A DNA stretch of 64,000 bases, taken from positions 186,001-250,000 of the forward strand of contig NZ_JACXBP010000003.1 in NCBI RefSeq assembly GCF_014773485.1. The letters are read 5' to 3'. This DNA is from Erwinia aphidicola. GTDB lineage: Bacteria > Pseudomonadota > Gammaproteobacteria > Enterobacterales > Enterobacteriaceae. Positions 28,632-37,675 of the stretch are shown here, one piece after another (positions within the stretch are counted from its first letter, which is position 1; each line of letters starts with the position of its first letter). Below the pieces are notes generated by a model. The model was not told the DNA's origin and ran no database searches. It worked only from the letters and a program-made list of their open reading frames with translations. A program made the translations under genes and the position numbers.

Positions 28632-29342
28632 ATGTCTGCCCTAAGCACCCCACTGTTCAGTAACTACACCCTGCGCCCCCTCGACGACTATCCGGCTATT
28701 TTGCTACTTGATGTGCATTTCGACGCCAGCCAGTTTGCGGAATCCCTGTTCAGCACCTTGAACATCACCCCACCCGCGCATCTCATTCGCGCCGTGAAAA
28801 AGCGCCGCGCTGAATATCTGGTCAGCCGCTACTGCATTCAGCAGGCGATGCAGACGTTGGGGATTGAGGGTTTTGTGCTGCGTAACGGGGAAGATCGCGC
28901 GCCAGTCTGGCCTGAGGGAATCGGTGGGTCGCTGTCCCATACGCAGCATCGGGTATGCGCGCTGCTGACGCGGGAGCGCGGACTGCTGCTGGGGGTGGAT
29001 TGCGAACGCCTGATGACGGCGGAAACCGCCGCCGAAACCCAGCATATGTTAATCAACGCGGCAGAAAAGCGCATGCTGGAGCAGTGCAGCCTGCCATTTA
29101 ACCTGGCTCTGACGGTGGTGTTCTCGCTAAAGGAGAGCCTGTATAAAGCGCTCTATCCGCAGCTGTTGCAGTTTATGGATTTCAGCGCGGCGCAAGTGGT
29201 GGCCTGCAGTGACGATCTGCAACAGCTTACGCTGCGGCTGACGCACACTTTTTCAACAGAGATGGTGGCCGGGCGGGAGTTTACTGGCAGAGCGCAGGTG
29301 CAGCCCGACGAGGTGTTAACCTGGGTCGTCGGGCAGCAGTGA
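28632..29342 (+). CDS. Sfp/EntD-type 4'-phosphopantetheinyl transferase
   Basis: A 236-residue enzyme that transfers phosphopantetheine from CoA to carrier proteins of NRPS, PKS or similar systems. It shows the three family motifs: GGSLSHT (P1-like), GVDCE with the metal-binding acidic pair, and FSLKESLYKA. It groups with EntD-like enterobacterial enzymes by size and layout. I start at ATG 28632 rather than the GTG two codons earlier. No NRPS, PKS or enterobactin gene is in the window, so its client is elsewhere; the ATP-grasp island nearby should not need it. A perfect palindrome lies directly upstream. Confidence 0.87.
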   Translation: MSALSTPLFSNYTLRPLDDYPAILLLDVHFDASQFAESLFSTLNITPPAHLIRAVKKRRAEYLVSRYCIQQAMQTLGIEGFVLRNGEDRAPVWPEGIGGSLSHTQHRVCALLTRERGLLLGVDCERLMTAETAAETQHMLINAAEKRMLEQCSLPFNLALTVVFSLKESLYKALYPQLLQFMDFSAAQVVACSDDLQQLTLRLTHTFSTEMVAGREFTGRAQVQPDEVLTWVVGQQ

Positions 29343-29352
29343 TAAGCTTGCG

Positions 29353-29523
29353 TTAGCGGTTTTCATCCTGTCCACGCGGCTCCGGCGTGGTCAGCTCATA
29401 GAGATCGACACCGTACAGTTCGATCATCGGTATCATCGCCTCGACCACGCGACAGCTGTCAAAGGTTGCCATACCAGAGGGGCCTTCAAAATAACGCGTA
29501 AAGTGCTGCCAGAACCCTTTCAT
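29353..29523 (-). CDS. Hypothetical 56-residue protein
   Basis: Starts MKGFWQHFTRYFEGPSGMAT and continues with a helical segment SCRVVEAMIPMIELYGVDLYEL. I choose ATG 29523 because GAGGAGA lies eight bases upstream; the frame is open 32 codons further but without protein character. No family recognised. It is convergent with the PPTase gene, 10 bases from its stop. Confidence 0.5.
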   Translation of the reverse strand: MKGFWQHFTRYFEGPSGMATFDSCRVVEAMIPMIELYGVDLYELTTPEPRGQDENR

Positions 29524-29726
29524 ACTCTGTTCTCCTCTGCTCAGTGAACCCTGATTAAACCTGACGATCGCCCTGCGGCAAAATACCCATTTCTCACAGC
29601 TATTTGCGTTTTCCGGCAAAGGCCGCCATTCCCGTCTGGCGACTGTTTTAAGCCAGATTTGTTGTTTTACAGCCCCCCTTCAGCCCTTCAATAATTGCCC
29701 GCATCTGAACTGAACAAGGATGCATT

Positions 29727-30740
29727 ATGGCTTACCGACTGAGCTTACTGGATAAAAGCCCGCTGGCCGAAGGCGAGAGCGCATCTGCCGCGCTGGCCCG
29801 CACCGTAGCCCTGGCACAGCAGGCGGAGGCGCTGGGCTATCATCGTTTCTGGCTGGCCGAGCATCACAATACTCAGGCGCTGGCCAGCCCGTCGCCGGAA
29901 GTGCTGATCGCCTGGATTCTGGCGCACACTACCCACCTGCGCGTCGGTTCCGGTGGCGTGATGCTGCAGCACTACAGCCCCTATAAAGTGGCGGAAAACT
30001 TTAACCTGTTGGCCGCGCTGGCCCCGGGCCGGGTGGATCTTGGCGTCGGTAAAGCGCCGGGCGGCCTGCCGCTGTCGACCAAAGCCCTGCAGCTTGGCGT
30101 GCATGCTGAAGAGAAAGGCGATTTTGCCAGCCAGCTCAAGCTGCTGGATAGCTGGCTGAATGCCAGACCCACGGGCAAAGAGGAGGACCAGCTGCTGGCG
30201 ACGCCGCTGCCCGCCCGCCCCGCCGAACGTTTTCTGCTGGGGGCCAGCGAAGCCAGCGCCCGACTGGCGGCACAGCTGGGCTGGCAGTTTGTTTTCGCCG
30301 CGCATTTGAACGGTGACCGTCAGGAGCTGGAGCGCTCGCTGGCCGCGTATCGCGACCTGAGCGGCGGCAAATCCGCACTGCTGGCGGTACAGGTGATTGT
30401 CGCCGACTCCCCGGCCGCAGCCGAACTGCTGGCAGCGGACCTGCAGCAATACCGGGTGCATGTGGATAACGGCCAGAGCGTCACCGTGGGCAACCTTGAG
30501 CAGGCGCAGGCGTTTATTCGCCAGTCGGGTGCTACCCGGCATCGCATCGAACCGCGTGAATCGGCGGTGCTAAAGGGAACTGCATCCCAGGTTCACGCCC
30601 GGCTGGCGCAGCTGCACCAGCAGTTTGGCGTCGAGGAATTTATCATCGATACGCCGCTCAACGCCGCGGTACCGCGCCTCAACTCCCTGCGCCTGCTCGC
30701 CAGCCGCCAGCCCGCCATCGCGCAGGAGGCCGTATTATGA
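29727..30740 (+). CDS. Luciferase-like flavin-dependent monooxygenase (MsnO8-type)
   Basis: A 337-residue LLM-class TIM-barrel oxidoreductase that should use reduced FMN and oxygen. Visible family signatures are FWLAEHHNT, VGSGGVMLQHYSPYKVAENF and RVDLGVGKAPGG. It is the first gene of a six-gene operon with an M20 hydrolase, an amino-acid-type ABC importer and a GNAT acetyltransferase. By analogy with YxeK/YtmO of B. subtilis it may cleave a C-S bond of an N-acetylated S-substituted cysteine; the substrate is inferred only from the operon. Its stop overlaps the next start by four bases (ATGA), and AAGGA precedes its own ATG. Confidence 0.85.
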   Translation: MAYRLSLLDKSPLAEGESASAALARTVALAQQAEALGYHRFWLAEHHNTQALASPSPEVLIAWILAHTTHLRVGSGGVMLQHYSPYKVAENFNLLAALAPGRVDLGVGKAPGGLPLSTKALQLGVHAEEKGDFASQLKLLDSWLNARPTGKEEDQLLATPLPARPAERFLLGASEASARLAAQLGWQFVFAAHLNGDRQELERSLAAYRDLSGGKSALLAVQVIVADSPAAAELLAADLQQYRVHVDNGQSVTVGNLEQAQAFIRQSGATRHRIEPRESAVLKGTASQVHARLAQLHQQFGVEEFIIDTPLNAAVPRLNSLRLLASRQPAIAQEAVL

Positions 30741-31867
30741 GCCACGATTTTGCACAACAGCTGATCGCCTGGCGCCGCGAGCTGCATCAGTTTCCCGAGC
30801 TTTCCAATCAGGAGTTCGCCACTACCGAACGCATTAAAAACTGGCTGCGGGCCGACGGCATAACCCCGCTGCCGTTTGATCTCGCGACCGGCGTGGTGGC
30901 GGAAATCGGTCAGGGCGAGCCGCTGATTGCTTTGCGCGCCGACATCGATGCCCTGCCGATAGAAGAGGGGGTAGCGGTCGAGTTCCGTTCGCGCAACGCC
31001 GGAGTGATGCATGCCTGCGGTCACGATGTGCATACTTCGGTGATGCTCGGCGCGGCGCGGCTGCTAAAAGCGCGTGAAAAAACCTTACCCGGCCGCGTGC
31101 GGCTGCTGTTCCAGCCTGCGGAAGAGCGCTTCGGCGGGGCCAAAACGCTGATCGCCGCCGGCGCGCTGCAAAACGTCGCGGCAATCTTCGGCATGCATAA
31201 CGCTCCGGAGCTGCCGGTCGGCACCTTCGCCACGCGCGGCGGCCCGTTTTACGCCAACGTCGACCGCTTTGAAATTGAGGTGTACGGCAAAGGGGCACAT
31301 GCCGCCCGCCCGCAGGAAGGGGTCGATGCCATTGTCACTGCCAGCCAGATCGTCACGGCTCTGCAAACGCTGGTCAGCCGCAGCTACAGCCCGCTGGAAA
31401 CGGTGGTGGTCAGCGTCACGCGTATTGAGGGCGGAAATACCTGGAACGTGCTGCCGCAAAAAGTGGTGCTGGAAGGCACCGTGCGCACCTACAGCGATTC
31501 CATACGTCGTGATGTGCCGGTGCGCCTCGCGAAGCTGATTGAGGGCGTTGCCGCCGGATTTGGCGCGCGCAGCGAACTCAACTGGCACCCGGGTCCGCCC
31601 GCCGTGGTCAACACCGAGCGCTGGGCCGAGTTCAGCAAACGGGTGGCGGCACGCGCCGGGTACGAGGTGCAGCACGCCGAACTGCAGATGGGCGGCGAGG
31701 ATTTTGCCTTCTATCTGCATGATACCCCCGGCACCTTTGTCAGCATCGGCAGCGCCAGCGAGTTTGGCCTGCATCATCCCGCTTTTAACCCGGACGAGGC
31801 CCTGCTCTCCCCCGCTGCGCACTATTTCAGCCAGCTGGCGCAGGATGCATTACACGAGATCGCTTAA
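30737..31867 (+). CDS. M20-family N-acyl-amino-acid amidohydrolase
   Basis: A 376-residue metallo-hydrolase of the hippurate hydrolase/IAA-amino-acid hydrolase group. Metal-binding signatures are HACGHDVHTS near residue 95, an acidic EER about 35 residues later, and GGEDFAFYL near the C-terminus. It removes an N-acyl group from an amino acid. Translation is coupled to the monooxygenase by a four-base overlap. In the proposed pathway it would deacetylate the oxidised N-acetyl-cysteine derivative (YxeP role). Confidence 0.87.
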   Translation: MSHDFAQQLIAWRRELHQFPELSNQEFATTERIKNWLRADGITPLPFDLATGVVAEIGQGEPLIALRADIDALPIEEGVAVEFRSRNAGVMHACGHDVHTSVMLGAARLLKAREKTLPGRVRLLFQPAEERFGGAKTLIAAGALQNVAAIFGMHNAPELPVGTFATRGGPFYANVDRFEIEVYGKGAHAARPQEGVDAIVTASQIVTALQTLVSRSYSPLETVVVSVTRIEGGNTWNVLPQKVVLEGTVRTYSDSIRRDVPVRLAKLIEGVAAGFGARSELNWHPGPPAVVNTERWAEFSKRVAARAGYEVQHAELQMGGEDFAFYLHDTPGTFVSIGSASEFGLHHPAFNPDEALLSPAAHYFSQLAQDALHEIA

Positions 31868-31920
31868 CCGGCAGGGAACTGCCGAACTTTCATCTGCACA
31901 CATAATAAGAGTCACTCACT

Positions 31921-32859
31921 ATGAAAAAAACACTGCTCCTCAGCCTGCTCAGCGCTTCGCTGTTACTCAGCATCACGGCACGCGCCGAAACCGTCACCGT
32001 GAACGGCACCGGGATCAGCGTCGAAGCCAACGCCGCACCAATCCATGCGCCGGTCAACCCGCAGGCGGTCGCGCTGCTGCCGAAGGATCTGCGTCTGGCG
32101 CAGCCGGGCAAGTTTACCGTGGCGGTTGCCGCGCTTAACTCTCCGCCGTTAACGCTGTTCTCCGACGACAATAAAACCCTGCAGGGCAGCGAGGTAGACA
32201 TCGCCCGCCTTGTGGCCGACAGCCTCGGGCTGGAGCTCAATGTGGTACCTACCTCGTGGGAAGACTGGCCGCTGGGCGTCAGCTCGGGAAAATATGATGC
32301 GGCCATCACCAACGTGACGGTGACCAAAGCGCGCAAAGAGAAGTTCGACTTCGCCACCTACCGCAAGGACTCGCTGGGTTTTTACGTCAAATCTGACAGC
32401 AAAATCACCTCACTGACCAAAGCGCCGGATATTGCCGGGCTGCGGATTATTGTCGGCTCCGGCACCAATCAGGAAGCGATCCTGCTGGCGTGGGATGAAG
32501 AGAACCAGAAAAACGGCCTGAAGGCCTTCACGCCGATCTACGTCAAGGATGATGCCGCGCAGACGCTGGCAATCCAGTCCGGCCGCGCCGACGCTTACTT
32601 CGGCCCGAACGTGATTGGCGCATGGAAAGCGGCGCTGACCGGCAAAACCAAACTGGTCGGCAGCGTAGACGGCGGCTGGCCAAAAGCGGCGCACATCGCG
32701 GTGACGCTGAAGAAAGGCAGCGGTCTGGTGACGGCGGTGAATGCCGCGCTGAACGGCGTGATCAAAGGCGGCGAGTACGACAAAGTGCTGAACCGCTGGG
32801 GCGAAGGCATTGAGCGCCTTGACCACTCAGAAATTAACCCGGCCGGTCTGGGCGATTAA
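31921..32859 (+). CDS. ABC transporter substrate-binding protein, polar amino-acid type
   Basis: A 312-residue periplasmic protein with a signal peptide (MKKTLLLSLLSASLLLSITARA) and a solute-binding family 3 domain, seen in the N-terminal LRLAQPGKFTVAVAALNSPP, the DIARLVADSLGLELNVVP segment and TNVTVTKARKEKFDFATY. It captures an amino-acid-like ligand for the permease and ATPase encoded downstream. GNAT follows 11 bases later. Confidence 0.9.
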   Translation: MKKTLLLSLLSASLLLSITARAETVTVNGTGISVEANAAPIHAPVNPQAVALLPKDLRLAQPGKFTVAVAALNSPPLTLFSDDNKTLQGSEVDIARLVADSLGLELNVVPTSWEDWPLGVSSGKYDAAITNVTVTKARKEKFDFATYRKDSLGFYVKSDSKITSLTKAPDIAGLRIIVGSGTNQEAILLAWDEENQKNGLKAFTPIYVKDDAAQTLAIQSGRADAYFGPNVIGAWKAALTGKTKLVGSVDGGWPKAAHIAVTLKKGSGLVTAVNAALNGVIKGGEYDKVLNRWGEGIERLDHSEINPAGLGD

Positions 32860-32870
32860 CGGAGGTCCGC

Positions 32871-33395
32871 ATGAGCCATGAACAATTTCGCCAGCTGTCG
32901 CCGGAAGCCCCGGAGCTGGAACCGATTATCGACGGGCTTTTCGGTGAATACAGCGCGCGCTACGGCGACTTTTTTGCGCGCGATGCCGAGGTTGAACTGA
33001 CCGAATGGTATCTGCCACCGCGCGGCATGTTTGTGGTGCTGGAGCGCGACGGCGAGATTATTGCCATGGGCGCCTATAAGCCACTGGATGCGGAAACCGC
33101 CGAGCTGAAGCGTATCTGGACGCGCGGCGATCTGCGTCGCCAGGGGCTGGCGCTGAAAATCCTGCAGGAGCTGGAGCGGCTGGCACTGCAGGCTGGATAT
33201 CGTCAGGTGTATCTCACCACCGGTTTCCGCCAGCCGGAGGCGGTGCGCCTCTATCTGTCGCACGGCTATCAGCCGCAGTTTGACACCACGCGCGACCCGG
33301 AAGAGTACAGCCGCGCCCCTTACGATGGCCGCCTGCGCTTTACCAAAGCGCTGCATCAGCATGCCACAACAGGAGCCCCCCATGAAATCGACTGA
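32871..33395 (+). CDS. GNAT-family N-acetyltransferase
   Basis: A 174-residue acetyltransferase with the acetyl-CoA pyrophosphate loop RRQGLALKIL and the C-terminal AVRLYLSHGYQP. GGAGG precedes the ATG. Its place between the binding protein and permease suggests that it acetylates the imported compound, as YxeL does in B. subtilis. Its last 14 bases overlap the permease start. Confidence 0.83.
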   Translation: MSHEQFRQLSPEAPELEPIIDGLFGEYSARYGDFFARDAEVELTEWYLPPRGMFVVLERDGEIIAMGAYKPLDAETAELKRIWTRGDLRRQGLALKILQELERLALQAGYRQVYLTTGFRQPEAVRLYLSHGYQPQFDTTRDPEEYSRAPYDGRLRFTKALHQHATTGAPHEID

Positions 33396-34284
33396 AACCC
33401 TGCGCGTGGTGCCCGCCCGCTATCCGCTGCGGCTGGTGGGTGCGGCGATTGCGCTGTTTATTCTGGCGGTGGTGATCCAGTCGGTGGCGTTTAATCCACG
33501 CTGGGAGTGGTCGGTGTTTGCCCACTGGTTCTTCCACCCGGCCATCCTCAGCGGGCTGGGGCAGACGCTGCTGCTGACGCTGATTGCCAGCGTACTGAGC
33601 ATCGTGCTCGGCGTCGGGCTGGCGCTGGCGCGCCTCTCCCCTTCCTGGCTGCTCTCCGGGCTGGCGTTCAGCTATATCTGGCTGTTCCGCTCGCTGCCGC
33701 TGATTGTGGTGCTGATTATTCTCTATAACTTCTCTTACCTGTACGACACGCTGTCGATTGGCATTCCGTTTACCGCGCTAACGCTGGCTGAGTACCACAC
33801 TATCGACGTGCTCGGCCAGTTCAGCACTGCGGTGATTGGCCTGACGCTGGTGCAGGCGGCCTACAGCGCGGAGATTATTCGCGGCGGCATTCTCGGGGTC
33901 GATCAGGGGCAGTTTGAAGCCGCTGCGGCGCTCGGCCTGCCCGCCTCACGCCGCACCTATCGCATTATCCTGCCGCAGGCGCTGCGGGCGATTATTCCGA
34001 CCGGCTTCAACGAGATTATCAGCCTCGCCAAAGGCACCGCGATGGTCTACGTGCTGGCGATGCCGGAACTGTTCTACACCATTCAGATGGTCTACAACCG
34101 CACGCAGCAGGTGATCCCACTGCTGATGGTGGCGGCGGTCTGGTATCTGATTATCACCACCGTTCTGTCCGCCGTTCAGCACTATGTTGAGCGCTGGCTG
34201 GCACGCGGCGCCACGCGTGAATCCGGGTCGCGCACCGCAACCACTGCGCCGGGCGCCGCCGCCATCACCCCAATCAGGAGCTAA
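33382..34284 (+). CDS. ABC transporter permease, polar amino-acid type
   Basis: A 300-residue inner-membrane protein of the HisM/GlnP type with about five helices and the EAA loop FEAAAALGLPASRRTYRIILPQ. I start at ATG 33382 after CAGGAG; the longer frame upstream runs inside the acetyltransferase gene. Only one permease gene is present, so the channel would be a homodimer. Confidence 0.88.
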   Translation: MKSTETLRVVPARYPLRLVGAAIALFILAVVIQSVAFNPRWEWSVFAHWFFHPAILSGLGQTLLLTLIASVLSIVLGVGLALARLSPSWLLSGLAFSYIWLFRSLPLIVVLIILYNFSYLYDTLSIGIPFTALTLAEYHTIDVLGQFSTAVIGLTLVQAAYSAEIIRGGILGVDQGQFEAAAALGLPASRRTYRIILPQALRAIIPTGFNEIISLAKGTAMVYVLAMPELFYTIQMVYNRTQQVIPLLMVAAVWYLIITTVLSAVQHYVERWLARGATRESGSRTATTAPGAAAITPIRS

Positions 34285-34286
34285 CC

Positions 34287-35081
34287 ATGTCTGAAGCGAT
34301 TGCACTGGAAAACGTCCCGACCCTTGGCCATATCTCCATCGCCGGGGTGAGTAAAAGTTACGGCAAATTTAAAGCGCTGGACGATGTTTCACTGGAGCTG
34401 ATGCCGGGTTCCGTGACGGTGATCATCGGCCCGTCCGGCTCCGGCAAGTCCACCCTGCTGCGCGCGATTAATCATCTGGAGCGCGTGGACCAGGGCTTTA
34501 TCCGCATTGACGGCGACTATATTGGCTATCAGCGGCGCGGCAACCGGCTGTACGAGCTGAAGGAGAAAGCGATCCTGCGTCAGCGCACCGGCGTCGGCTA
34601 TGTGTTCCAGAATTTCAATCTGTTCCCGCACATGACGGTACTGGAAAATATTATTGAAGCGCCGCTGGCGCATAAGCAGCTCAGCCGCGAGGCAGCGGAA
34701 CGGCGGGCGCTGGAACTGCTGGAAGCGGTCGGGCTACGCCATAAGGCCGATGCCTGGCCGCGCCACCTTTCCGGCGGCCAGCAGCAGCGCGTGGCCATTG
34801 CCCGGGCGCTGGCGCTTAACCCGAAGGTGATCCTGTTCGATGAACCCACCTCAGCGCTGGACCCGGAGCTGGTGGGCGAAGTGCTGGACACCATTAAAAA
34901 GCTGGCGCGCTCCGGCACCACGCTGGTGGTGGTGACCCACGAGATTGGTTTTGCCCGCGAGGTGGCGGACCAGGTGGTGTTTATGGTGGAAGGAAAGATT
35001 GTCGAACAGGGCAGTGCACGGCAGGTGCTGAACCAGCCGCAGCACCCACGCACCCGGCGTTTTCTGGCGAAAGTATTGTAG
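34287..35081 (+). CDS. ABC transporter ATP-binding protein, polar amino-acid type
   Basis: A 264-residue ATPase with [12 protein letters not shown] (Walker A), the Q-loop [12 protein letters not shown], the signature LSGGQQQRV and the Walker [13 protein letters not shown]. It closes the operon and powers the importer made with the upstream binding protein and permease. The following repeat cluster with hairpins probably ends transcription. Confidence 0.92.
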   Translation: MSEAIALENVPTLGHISIAGVSKSYGKFKALDDVSLELMPGSVTVIIGPSGSGKSTLLRAINHLERVDQGFIRIDGDYIGYQRRGNRLYELKEKAILRQRTGVGYVFQNFNLFPHMTVLENIIEAPLAHKQLSREAAERRALELLEAVGLRHKADAWPRHLSGGQQQRVAIARALALNPKVILFDEPTSALDPELVGEVLDTIKKLARSGTTLVVVTHEIGFAREVADQVVFMVEGKIVEQGSARQVLNQPQHPRTRRFLAKVL

Positions 35082-35082
35082 G

Positions 35083-35252
35083 ACCTGCGGCACGGGGCGA
35101 ACACGTTGCTTTGTAGGGGTTGACCTTCTTTTTCGGTCAACCCGTTGCGGTACCAGTGCGTTTCACCGCGTCGAGGGCGACCGGAAAAAATGGTCTTCAT
35201 TGCGGCCGGTGCAAACCTGCGGCACGGGGCGACCGAAAAAAATGGTCGCCCC
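35083..35252. repeat. Dispersed hairpin repeat cluster between two convergent genes
   Basis: Contains a hairpin GGGTTGACC (35117-35125)/GGTCAACCC (35135-35143) and a second hairpin GGGGCGACC (35226-35234)/GGTCGCCCC (35244-35252), separated by a unit with GGTCTTCATTG and GGCACGGGGCGACCG also found at 13935-14046. It lies between the ATPase gene and yojI, and the yojI stop codon (35253-35255) directly abuts the last arm. Confidence 0.78.
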
Positions 35253-36923
35253 CTACGGGGGGGAACCCGCTGCGGTATCGGTATCGGTGCGTTTCACCGC
35301 ATCGAGCGTGGCGGCATCGCGCTCAATGCCGGTCAGCTCGCTCAGCACGCCGTCACGCATCTCCAGCAGGCGGTCGGCATGCAGGAAGTAGTGGTCATCA
35401 TGGCTGATGGCAAACACCGTTTTCCCCATCTCCTTTAACCACGGCAGCAGCTCGCGATAGAAGATGCGGCGGAAGTGCGGGTCCTGATCCGCCGCCCATT
35501 CGTCCAGCAGCAGAATGTCGCGCTGTTCGGCGGTTGCCAGCAGCAGCGCCAGGCGCTTAGTCTGCCCCTTCGACAGCTTGAGGTTCAGCACCCGGTTGCC
35601 TTCCAGCTTGATCTTGTCCTGCATCTTCAGGCGTTCCAGCCAGCGCTGCACCAGCGCCGGATCGATCGCCTTACCCTGGTCATCAATCAGGCGATCAAAC
35701 AGATGCACGTCGGTAAACACCGCCGAGAACATGCGGCGGTAGCTGTCCATCGCCGCGCTATCAATCACCTTGCCATCCAGCAGGATCTCACCGGAAACCG
35801 GCTGATACAGCCCGGTCAGCAGCATCGCCAGCGTTGACTTACCGCTGCCGTTGCCGCCAATCAGGAACACCAGCTCGCCGCGCTTCAGCGTCATGTTCAC
35901 CGGGCCAACGGCAAAACCGTGGTCGCCGTAGTGGAATATCAGATTGCGCAGCTCCAGCGTCTGCCAGCTTTTTGCCGCCGGCAGCTGCGGGAACTCCGCC
36001 TGATACGGCGCCAGATTAAACCTGTTCAGCTTGTCAAATGCCACCTGCGCGGTGAGTAACGTCGGCAGCGCGCCGACTGCTGACAGCATGGGCGTGCGCA
36101 GGAACAGCAGCGTCAGAGAGTAGGTTGCCGCCACGGCGGTATCGGCCCAGCCCAGGCTGTTGGCGAGGTAAAACGCCAGCCCGATGGCGCCGAGCATCAT
36201 AATATTCGACCAGTTCACCGCGCTGAGGTGATAGGTATCGGCACGCACGATGTGATGACGGTAGGTTTTGGCATCCACGCTGTAGACCTCGTCGAAGATC
36301 TGCTGCGCGCGCTGGCGGTTGAGCGCCAGCTCTTTACGCCCTTCAATAATGGTCTGGAAGTCAGCGTACAGGTTATCTTCGGTATCACGCAGGATTGCCA
36401 TATGGCGGTAAACCCGCGCCACCAGCAGCCAGCCGCCGATGATGGTGATCGCCACCCAGACGGCGGTCACCACCAGCATTTTCGGCGACAGCCAGGCCAG
36501 GTAGGCCGCAGAGCCGACGGTCAGGATAATCCCCTGGATTAACTCCGGCAGGCGCACAAAGGCGATAGTAATATTGCGCACGTCGCTGGTCAGCCCGGCC
36601 AGCAGCTGTGCGCTGCCGATCTGCTCAATGCGCTCTACGCGGGTGTCGAGGATGCGCTTGATAAACTCGCCGCGCAGGCGGTAGACAAAGTGGTGGCCGA
36701 GCAGCGTCAGCGCCAGCTGCGAGCCAAGCGTTACCGCCATCAGCAGCAGCAGCAGGCCGAGAAACTGTGGCAGCACCATCAGCGAGGAATTTAAGGTGAC
36801 GATCAGCTCGCGGTTAATAAACGCGATCAGCCCGATCCCCAGCGCGGCGCTGAGCAGGCTGAGCACAATCACCAGAATAAACGGCCAGCGGTACTGCTTG
36901 TAAACGACGTGAAGCAACTCCAT
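35253..36923 (-). CDS. yojI: YojI-type ABC exporter (microcin J25 efflux family)
   Basis: A 556-residue half-transporter of the cyclic-peptide-export/siderophore type: six N-terminal helices, then an ATPase domain with [19 protein letters not shown] and [12 protein letters not shown]. It follows E. coli YojI closely. That protein pumps the lasso peptide microcin J25 out through TolC. The last residues (about [11 protein letters not shown]) are unlike the family and come from the adjoining hairpin repeat, which also supplies the TAG stop. In E. coli the next genes are alkB, ada and apbE; here the spacing to alkB is about 100 bases. Confidence 0.93.
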   Translation of the reverse strand: MELLHVVYKQYRWPFILVIVLSLLSAALGIGLIAFINRELIVTLNSSLMVLPQFLGLLLLLMAVTLGSQLALTLLGHHFVYRLRGEFIKRILDTRVERIEQIGSAQLLAGLTSDVRNITIAFVRLPELIQGIILTVGSAAYLAWLSPKMLVVTAVWVAITIIGGWLLVARVYRHMAILRDTEDNLYADFQTIIEGRKELALNRQRAQQIFDEVYSVDAKTYRHHIVRADTYHLSAVNWSNIMMLGAIGLAFYLANSLGWADTAVAATYSLTLLFLRTPMLSAVGALPTLLTAQVAFDKLNRFNLAPYQAEFPQLPAAKSWQTLELRNLIFHYGDHGFAVGPVNMTLKRGELVFLIGGNGSGKSTLAMLLTGLYQPVSGEILLDGKVIDSAAMDSYRRMFSAVFTDVHLFDRLIDDQGKAIDPALVQRWLERLKMQDKIKLEGNRVLNLKLSKGQTKRLALLLATAEQRDILLLDEWAADQDPHFRRIFYRELLPWLKEMGKTVFAISHDDHYFLHADRLLEMRDGVLSELTGIERDAATLDAVKRTDTDTAAGSPP

Positions 36924-37020
36924 GAAAACATCCCGGCAGGTAAAAAAGCAGCTTGCAGTTTAATGAGAAGCAAGACGATATCAATAACAATTCTCATTCG
37001 GGAGAGTGCCGCGGGGGAAA

Positions 37021-37662
37021 TTAGCGGGCGCGGCGGAAGGTGAGATTAAAGCGGAACGCCCCGGCCAGCGGATGAATGCCCGGCTTAAGCGGCAAAATGC
37101 CGTGATAGCGCAGGCGCGACGGACCGCCCCACACCACCACATCGCCATGCTCCAGCAGCACGCGCTGGCAGCCATCACCGCGTTCGAAGCCGCCGAACAG
37201 AAATATCGCCGGTAACCCCAGCGAGACAGAAACAATCGGCTGGCGCAGGTCGCGCTCGTCTTTATCCTGATGCAGCGTCAGTTTCGCCCCCGGCTGGTAG
37301 CGGTTGAGCAGGCAGGCATCGGGATTGAAGCCGTTAAACCCCGCCTCGCGCGCGCAGGTTACCGCCAGCTGGCGAAACAGCGGCGGCATCGCGGGCCAGC
37401 GCTGCCCACTCAGGTTATCCTGCTCGCTGTACTGATAGCCGCGTGAATCGGTGGTCCAGCCGGAATCACCGCAGTTGGTCATCGCCACCGACATGCGGTG
37501 GCCGCCGGGCGTGATGCGGTGACGAAACGGGTTCTCTGCCGCGACCTGCTCCACCAGCGTCATCAGTTCTTCTGAACGTGCGCGGGCGCGACGGCGCAGG
37601 ATCACCGCCCCTTCTGCCAGCGGCTCCTGCCATGGGCTATCTTCGGCAAACAGATCGAGCAT
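37021..37662 (-). CDS. alkB: DNA oxidative demethylase AlkB
   Basis: A 213-residue Fe(II)/2-oxoglutarate dioxygenase that repairs 1-methyladenine and 3-methylcytosine. The iron ligands H131, D133 (LHQDKDE) and H187 (RYHG) and the 2-oxoglutarate arginines R204 and R210 (FRFNLTFR) occupy the same positions as in the E. coli enzyme. In E. coli it is cotranscribed with ada, but no ada is present here; it lies 13 bases after apbE on the same strand instead, so SOS-independent Ada control may be lost or indirect. Confidence 0.95.
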   Translation of the reverse strand: MLDLFAEDSPWQEPLAEGAVILRRRARARSEELMTLVEQVAAENPFRHRITPGGHRMSVAMTNCGDSGWTTDSRGYQYSEQDNLSGQRWPAMPPLFRQLAVTCAREAGFNGFNPDACLLNRYQPGAKLTLHQDKDERDLRQPIVSVSLGLPAIFLFGGFERGDGCQRVLLEHGDVVVWGGPSRLRYHGILPLKPGIHPLAGAFRFNLTFRRAR

Positions 37663-37675
37663 CGGCTCTCCTTAA

